Source: Ailurus styani (lineage: Eukaryota > Chordata > Mammalia > Carnivora > Ailuridae). Taken from it: 64,000 bases of DNA. The notes below the pieces were generated by a model that was not told the DNA's origin, did no database searches, and was given only the letters and a program-made list of their open reading frames with translations. Positions within the stretch are counted from its first letter, which is position 1. The number at the start of each line of letters is the position of its first letter. The stretch covers positions 2,307,525-2,371,524 of the forward strand of contig LNAC01000346.1 in assembly GCA_002007465.1 (NCBI GenBank). Reading direction: 5' to 3'. Position numbers and translations under genes: made by a program. Shown one piece after another: positions 59,872 through 64,000 of the stretch.

Positions 59872-61044
59872 AGTAGGGAAGAATGCCTTTGAATTCAAAT
59901 TTCAATCACATTGTTGTTTGAATCTTGAGATTAAAGATGTGGACAAACAAGAACTAATATGGGGCCCCGGAGACAGTGAGAATGGGTGTTTTGCAGATGT
60001 TTAAAAGTTACTGAGAATTATAAAAGTTACTGAGAACTACCGGGGTATGCCAAGAATCTGTGCCTATTATCTCTATGTGAATGCCTCTAAAGCAGCATTA
60101 CCCAGACATATGGAACAAGTTTTTCTCTCCCCAGAAAGAAATTAAAATTTACAGAAAGGAAGTAGAAGGAACAGACAGAATTTATTTAGTGTGTGGCTCC
60201 TGTGGACCATATTACTCAGAGAACGACACTGAGCAAAGCCCCCAGAGAAGAGTGGCTTTTTAGCTAACTAACTCAACCATGTGTTTAAAGCATTTTAAAT
60301 TTCCCCAGAGTTGAACTCTCTGAAATGCAGCTGAGATCTTTTTAGCTGGTGAAGAGGTTTACTCGAGCTTTGAACAAACTTCTTGGAAGCAAATAAAAAA
60401 AAATTTTTGAGGGCCCAACTATCCAATAAAGGTTCAGGATCCATTGTAAATCCCAAATTAGCAGAGACGGTTGTTATGCTTTAACTTTTTTATATCACTG
60501 CACACTCTTGAGGATAATTCTGGCTTTATCTTATAGGTGAGAGGGTAAAAAATATTTTTTAATGGAGCATCTTTTGTTTCTAAGCAGAACATACATACAC
60601 AAATTCTTTTTCATGTGAAGCTCCATGACACGCAACACATTATCTCTAGCAAACATCAGTTGATTAAAAAGAAAAAGACGAGTGCAGTACAAAGAAGAAA
60701 AATAGGAAGTATTGCTTCACAACAACAAGAGTACTGGTGTTGAGTACACAGTTATGATCTCCAAAAGACTAGAATCATACCTGTATTTTTGTCCTCTCGT
60801 TTCTTCCCCTCCATATACTTACCCTTGATTATTGCCTGCAAACTGCTCTTTCTTGGCACACTTCATTTTCAGCTGCAGGAGGCAGATGAGACCCTTAGAG
60901 AAGCAGGGTAGAAAGTCTTTGAATTCGAATTTCAGGTTGTTGTTTTAATCATGAGATTAAAGATGTACGCTAATAAGAGCTAATGTGCTGACAGTCAGAA
61001 CGGGTGTTTCACAAATGTTCAAAAGTTATTGAGAGTCATAAAGG
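59872..61044 (+). repeat. Diverged direct duplication, two copies about 1.03 kb apart
   Basis: Copy A (59872-60025) and copy B (60906-61044) share, in the same order and orientation, tctttgaattc(a/g)aatttca, tgttgtttgaatc/tgttgttttaatc, gagattaaagatgt, a(c/g)agt(g/c)agaa(t/c)gggtgtt and aaaagtta(c/t)tgaga. Small gaps separate the blocks. Upstream similarity may extend to about 59750/60760. It could be a segmental tandem duplication or two copies of an unrecognised repeat. Confidence 0.75.
60003..60037 (+). repeat. Small tandem duplication in copy A
   Basis: aaaagttactgagaa occurs twice, 19 bases apart in period (from 60003 and 60022). Copy B has only one such unit. Confidence 0.85.
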
Positions 61045-61443
61045 GAAATACCTAGAAAATGAGTCAATTACATCTAACAGAATGGAAAACTACCCTTTTG
61101 TGAACCATATTTGTTAGAAATATATTAGATTTGTAGTATGAATTTTGCGGATACGAAATAAAGACAATTTTCAACGTTTCAAATCAACTATTGTTTTGAT
61201 GTTCCTTTTCTCAAATAGGAAGGTAATCCGACTTGAGGGGAAAAAGTAAAAATATTTAAAATAAGACTGGAGTTGTTTCTACCTTCAAAAGGGATAGCAC
61301 AGTATGTATTTATGTGGATGGACACCTGTTCCCTTCCCTTGTGCTTACAGAAACTGACAGGGAAGGACAAGAAAGGAAACACTGGAATTTAAAAGCCTTT
61401 ACTGTGCTTTCTGTGCTATAAAAACAAAGAAGTCATCTGGGCC

Positions 61444-61509
61444 TCTACCTTTTTTATTTTTAATTTAAATTCAGTTAGCCAACATACAGTAAAATGGGGG
61501 TCTACCTTT
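61444..61509 (-). mobile_element. Minimal LINE-1 3'-end insertion with target duplication
   Basis: A T-rich tail followed by aattcagttagccaacatac, the antisense 3' end of carnivore L1, is flanked by exact tctaccttt repeats (61444-61452 and 61501-61509). Only about 48 bases were inserted, an extreme 5' truncation. Confidence 0.8.
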
Positions 61510-63558
61510 AGAAAGAAAGAAAGTCTGGAAAGAAAAGTCTTCTATTTTAATAAGGGTTTTAATGAATCTTTACATATGCAAAGACTGAAACTGAAAAGTG
61601 GATTATATAAATGGCCATAGGTGAAAATGTGAAGGGAAATGTGTTTCAATAGCACCTGAGGGTAAAGTTGCCTGAGAAATGGAAAATCAGAGGGATAAGA
61701 GGAGAATTTTTAAAAATATGGCCAAAGCACAGAGAGAGAGGCTGGAGTCAGCAAAGGATGGTGGAAAGAGAGATTCCAAGAGACTCAGTGGTCAACCGAC
61801 TTGTGAGAACACCCAAAATCTTAGGAAAGTGATACATGCAAGAATGTTTTGGTGGTTTCTCTAAGGACTTAAGAAAAAAGAGTTAAGTTCTAAGTTTAAA
61901 TTATTGTAAAAATCAAAGAAAAGAATGGTCACATGAGATGAAACCAAGTGAGATATTCTTAATCTATGAGAACCTGAATGAAGGACTTGAATTTAGTCAA
62001 ACTTTGTATTTGCTGCAAAAATTAGACTTGGTTTAGCAGATTAAAAGGAAGGCTGCCTCATCACATGGGCTTGGGAGAGAGACCCATGTGTGTGAAGATC
62101 TAACGAAATTTTTGGTAAGAACTGATTCTTAGGAGGAATTTAACCAAACAAAACTTGAAAGATCAATGAGAAGAGAAATTTTTGAGTAGAGTAGGGTATA
62201 ATTATTGAGGCTTAGATTGTGCTTTGACACTAAGTTTGGTAGAGAACCCCAGGGAAAAGAGGTGAAAGAAAAAAACAAATTGGATTACACACACACATGC
62301 ACATACACAATTAGAAGTATGGGGATGTAAGCAATGCTCCCTTAGAGTCTATAAACCCAATGCAGGGTAAAAGAGGAGACTATTGTCTTGTCTTAGTTAA
62401 TGTGTGTGTGAATATATGGGGGTTCACAAAATGGCAGTTTGGTTGAGGAATTTGGCCTGGGAAAGATGGTGATGCCTCGATCATTTAGTAAGATCTACCC
62501 ACTTCTGATTAGAGAACTAACAGAGAGCATCATGCACTGGGCCTATGACAGCAGTAGCAGAACAGGATGCAAAGGAAAATAAACCTCAGAGGGGAAGTAA
62601 GAGGTTTGTACTCATGAGCACTTATAAAAATAACCCTTTGATTTATCTGGGGGACAGTTGAGGAGGCTGGACTTCTAGAAATCTGCAGGTGGGAGCTAAA
62701 CTGGATAACAGCATTTTGTTACTGCTAGCGTAATGTTATTTCCCTCCCATTCTGGTCTGGATTGAGTCAAAGAAGTAACCTAATTTTAAATTTGTCTCCG
62801 TGTTCATTACTATGAAACAAATTTGGCTCTTGAGTTGATGTAATTAACCAACAACAGCAGGCTTGCTGCTATTAATAACTGCCACTCACCAGCTCGGAGT
62901 CACAGCCTGGACTCCCCATTGTCCACTATTCTGTAACTTGCAATGAGTCAAACACATAATGTAGTATCATATGTAGAACACCTGCAGAATAGAGACACAC
63001 TTTATTTGCTTTTTTCACGTTTGAAATGTATTAATAGCAGATAAGGTTTTTTTTCATATTTATACAAAAAGTACAATTTTCACCTGGAAGAAAAAAAAAG
63101 TTTATAGAGGATATTCTACTCTTGACTGTTATATGGGGGAAAGATACACCAATGTCTTTACTTAGTTTTTTCTATGAAAAAGCTTTTGATAGTTTTCTTA
63201 CTGAGGGTATATTTTAATGTGAAATAATACAGTAATAGGGGCAATTTTTAGTTATGAGAGGTCTATTGACTGAATCAAAGTCAGGGCAATAAATAATTCT
63301 CTGGTTGTGTATTCTGGGGGAAGTAATGTTAATGATAATTACCTTATTACTTTTTGTGGTAGTGATAAAAATTTTTTTAAGTCATAGCAATTTTGTGATA
63401 AGTGAGATATGTGATGAGCACTGTATAGAATACAAAATTATTTTAATTGCTTGTTATCAATAGAAATTGAACTAGTCATGGTAGAGCCCTTGAGAATTTT
63501 TGCTTGAATTTTATCCACAGTTTCTGTAACTGACCTGTAAAGGGATATTCAGACATTT

Positions 63559-63576
63559 CTTTTTTTTTTTTTTTTT
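63559..63576 (+). repeat. Poly-T run
   Basis: Eighteen T's with no identifiable flanking duplication or element body. Confidence 0.9.
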
Positions 63577-63728
63577 GTAAGTGCCAGGATGATACAACTT
63601 CTTTTGGTTATTAATAGGGTAAAACTATAGAGTATTCACGAGGTTATAAACAGAAAGAAGGAAAAAATATATATGACTGTCATTAAATACATAAACAATA
63701 AGCTCTAGGTAGCATTTTTGATATAGAT

Positions 63729-63938
63729 CTGTAATTTTTAAACACTCCGAGAAGGGTCAGATATTTAATATTTCAAGCTTTATGGGCCCTATGGTCTCTG
63801 TCTAAACTACTCATTTCTGCCACTCTAGTGAAAAAGTAAGCACTAAGACTTCACAATGAGTGTGGCAGTTTTGCAGTAACACTTTGTTTATAAAAAATCA
63901 AGTGTCCAGATCTGGCCCCATCATTTGCCGACTTTCTG
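63729..63938. mobile_element. hAT-Charlie-type non-autonomous DNA transposon
   Basis: The order gaagggtcagatatttaata, tttcaagctttatgggccct, atggtctctgtctaaactac, tttgcagtaacactttgttt, and cagatctggccccatcattt with gccgactttctg follows a common mammalian hAT-type element whose consensus contains 'gggccagatagtaaatatttt', 'ggccatacggtctctgt' and 'ggcccgcgggccgtagtttgccgaccc'. Subfamily not determined. Confidence 0.7.
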
Positions 63939-64000
63939 GCATATAGTAAAAATAATAATATAATTCTGGATGGTTTCCTGACAACATTAGGCTAATAGAA
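63939..64000. other. Window end, nothing recognised
   Basis: AT-rich sequence of 62 bases with no feature. Confidence 0.5.

Larger units (their letters stand above)
59346..63728. other. Intergenic sequence with duplicated segments, no gene recognised
   Basis: No coding exon is supported. It contains two related segments (59872-60025 and 60906-61044), a short L1 tail insertion (61453-61500), a CA-rich patch (62286-62312) and a poly-T run (63559-63576). Open frames such as 59813-60004 have no recognisable domain. Confidence 0.55.

Noticed and set aside
59813..60004. 63-codon frame over duplicated segment as a duplicated exon
   Set aside because: The second copy (60906-61044) has stops in the corresponding frame, so coding conservation is not supported.

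Overview
The window looks like intergenic or deep-intronic DNA from a carnivore, most probably a mustelid (ferret, mink, marten or badger group). About two dozen copies of the tRNA-Lys-derived CAN-SINE are present. Eight have the head 'gtgggttaaagcc' with the tail 'ctctgcctacttgt', which I know from mustelid genomes; the others are older caniform forms with a 'ggttaag' head. The family assignment comes from memory of repeat sequences, not from a database search.

I found no convincing protein-coding gene, exon, tRNA, rRNA, CRISPR array or bacterial-type operon. The open reading frames are short, and those I could explain fall in repeats: SINE translations containing GAWVAQWVKASAFSSGHDL or APGWLSGLKPLPSAQVMI, and antisense or decayed LINE-1. 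The sequence is AT-rich, with LINE-1, L2, MIR, Tigger and hAT remnants between the SINEs.

Layout: 1-2125 is a minus-strand LINE-1 (start of ORF2 and ORF1) split by a young SINE. 2126-24426 is mostly unassignable AT-rich DNA with scattered SINEs and small LINE fragments. 24428-25039 is a perfect 612-bp palindrome centred on (TA)23. It abuts the only N in the window, and an old L2 element runs on past its right end. 25770-32950 holds an unclassified old repeat, two SINEs and L2/MIR. 33340-34680 is an old plus-strand LINE-1 invaded by a short young LINE-1 and by an apparent tail-only insertion. 38938-39800 is a Tigger2-like DNA transposon carrying two SINEs. 44160-45480 is another old LINE-1 and 48770-49480 an L2 carrying a SINE. 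50878-51022 is a long pyrimidine tract and 55358-55419 a (GT)31 microsatellite. 56231-57218 packs four SINEs, three of them in the same target. 58546-59010 is a Tigger element with a broken transposase start. 59750-61045 contains a diverged direct duplication, and 63729-63938 is a hAT-Charlie-type element.

No genes work together here. The biology is the layered history of retrotransposon and DNA-transposon insertion, plus one striking palindrome that is either an assembly fold-back or a recent inverted duplication. I found no previously undescribed functional system.
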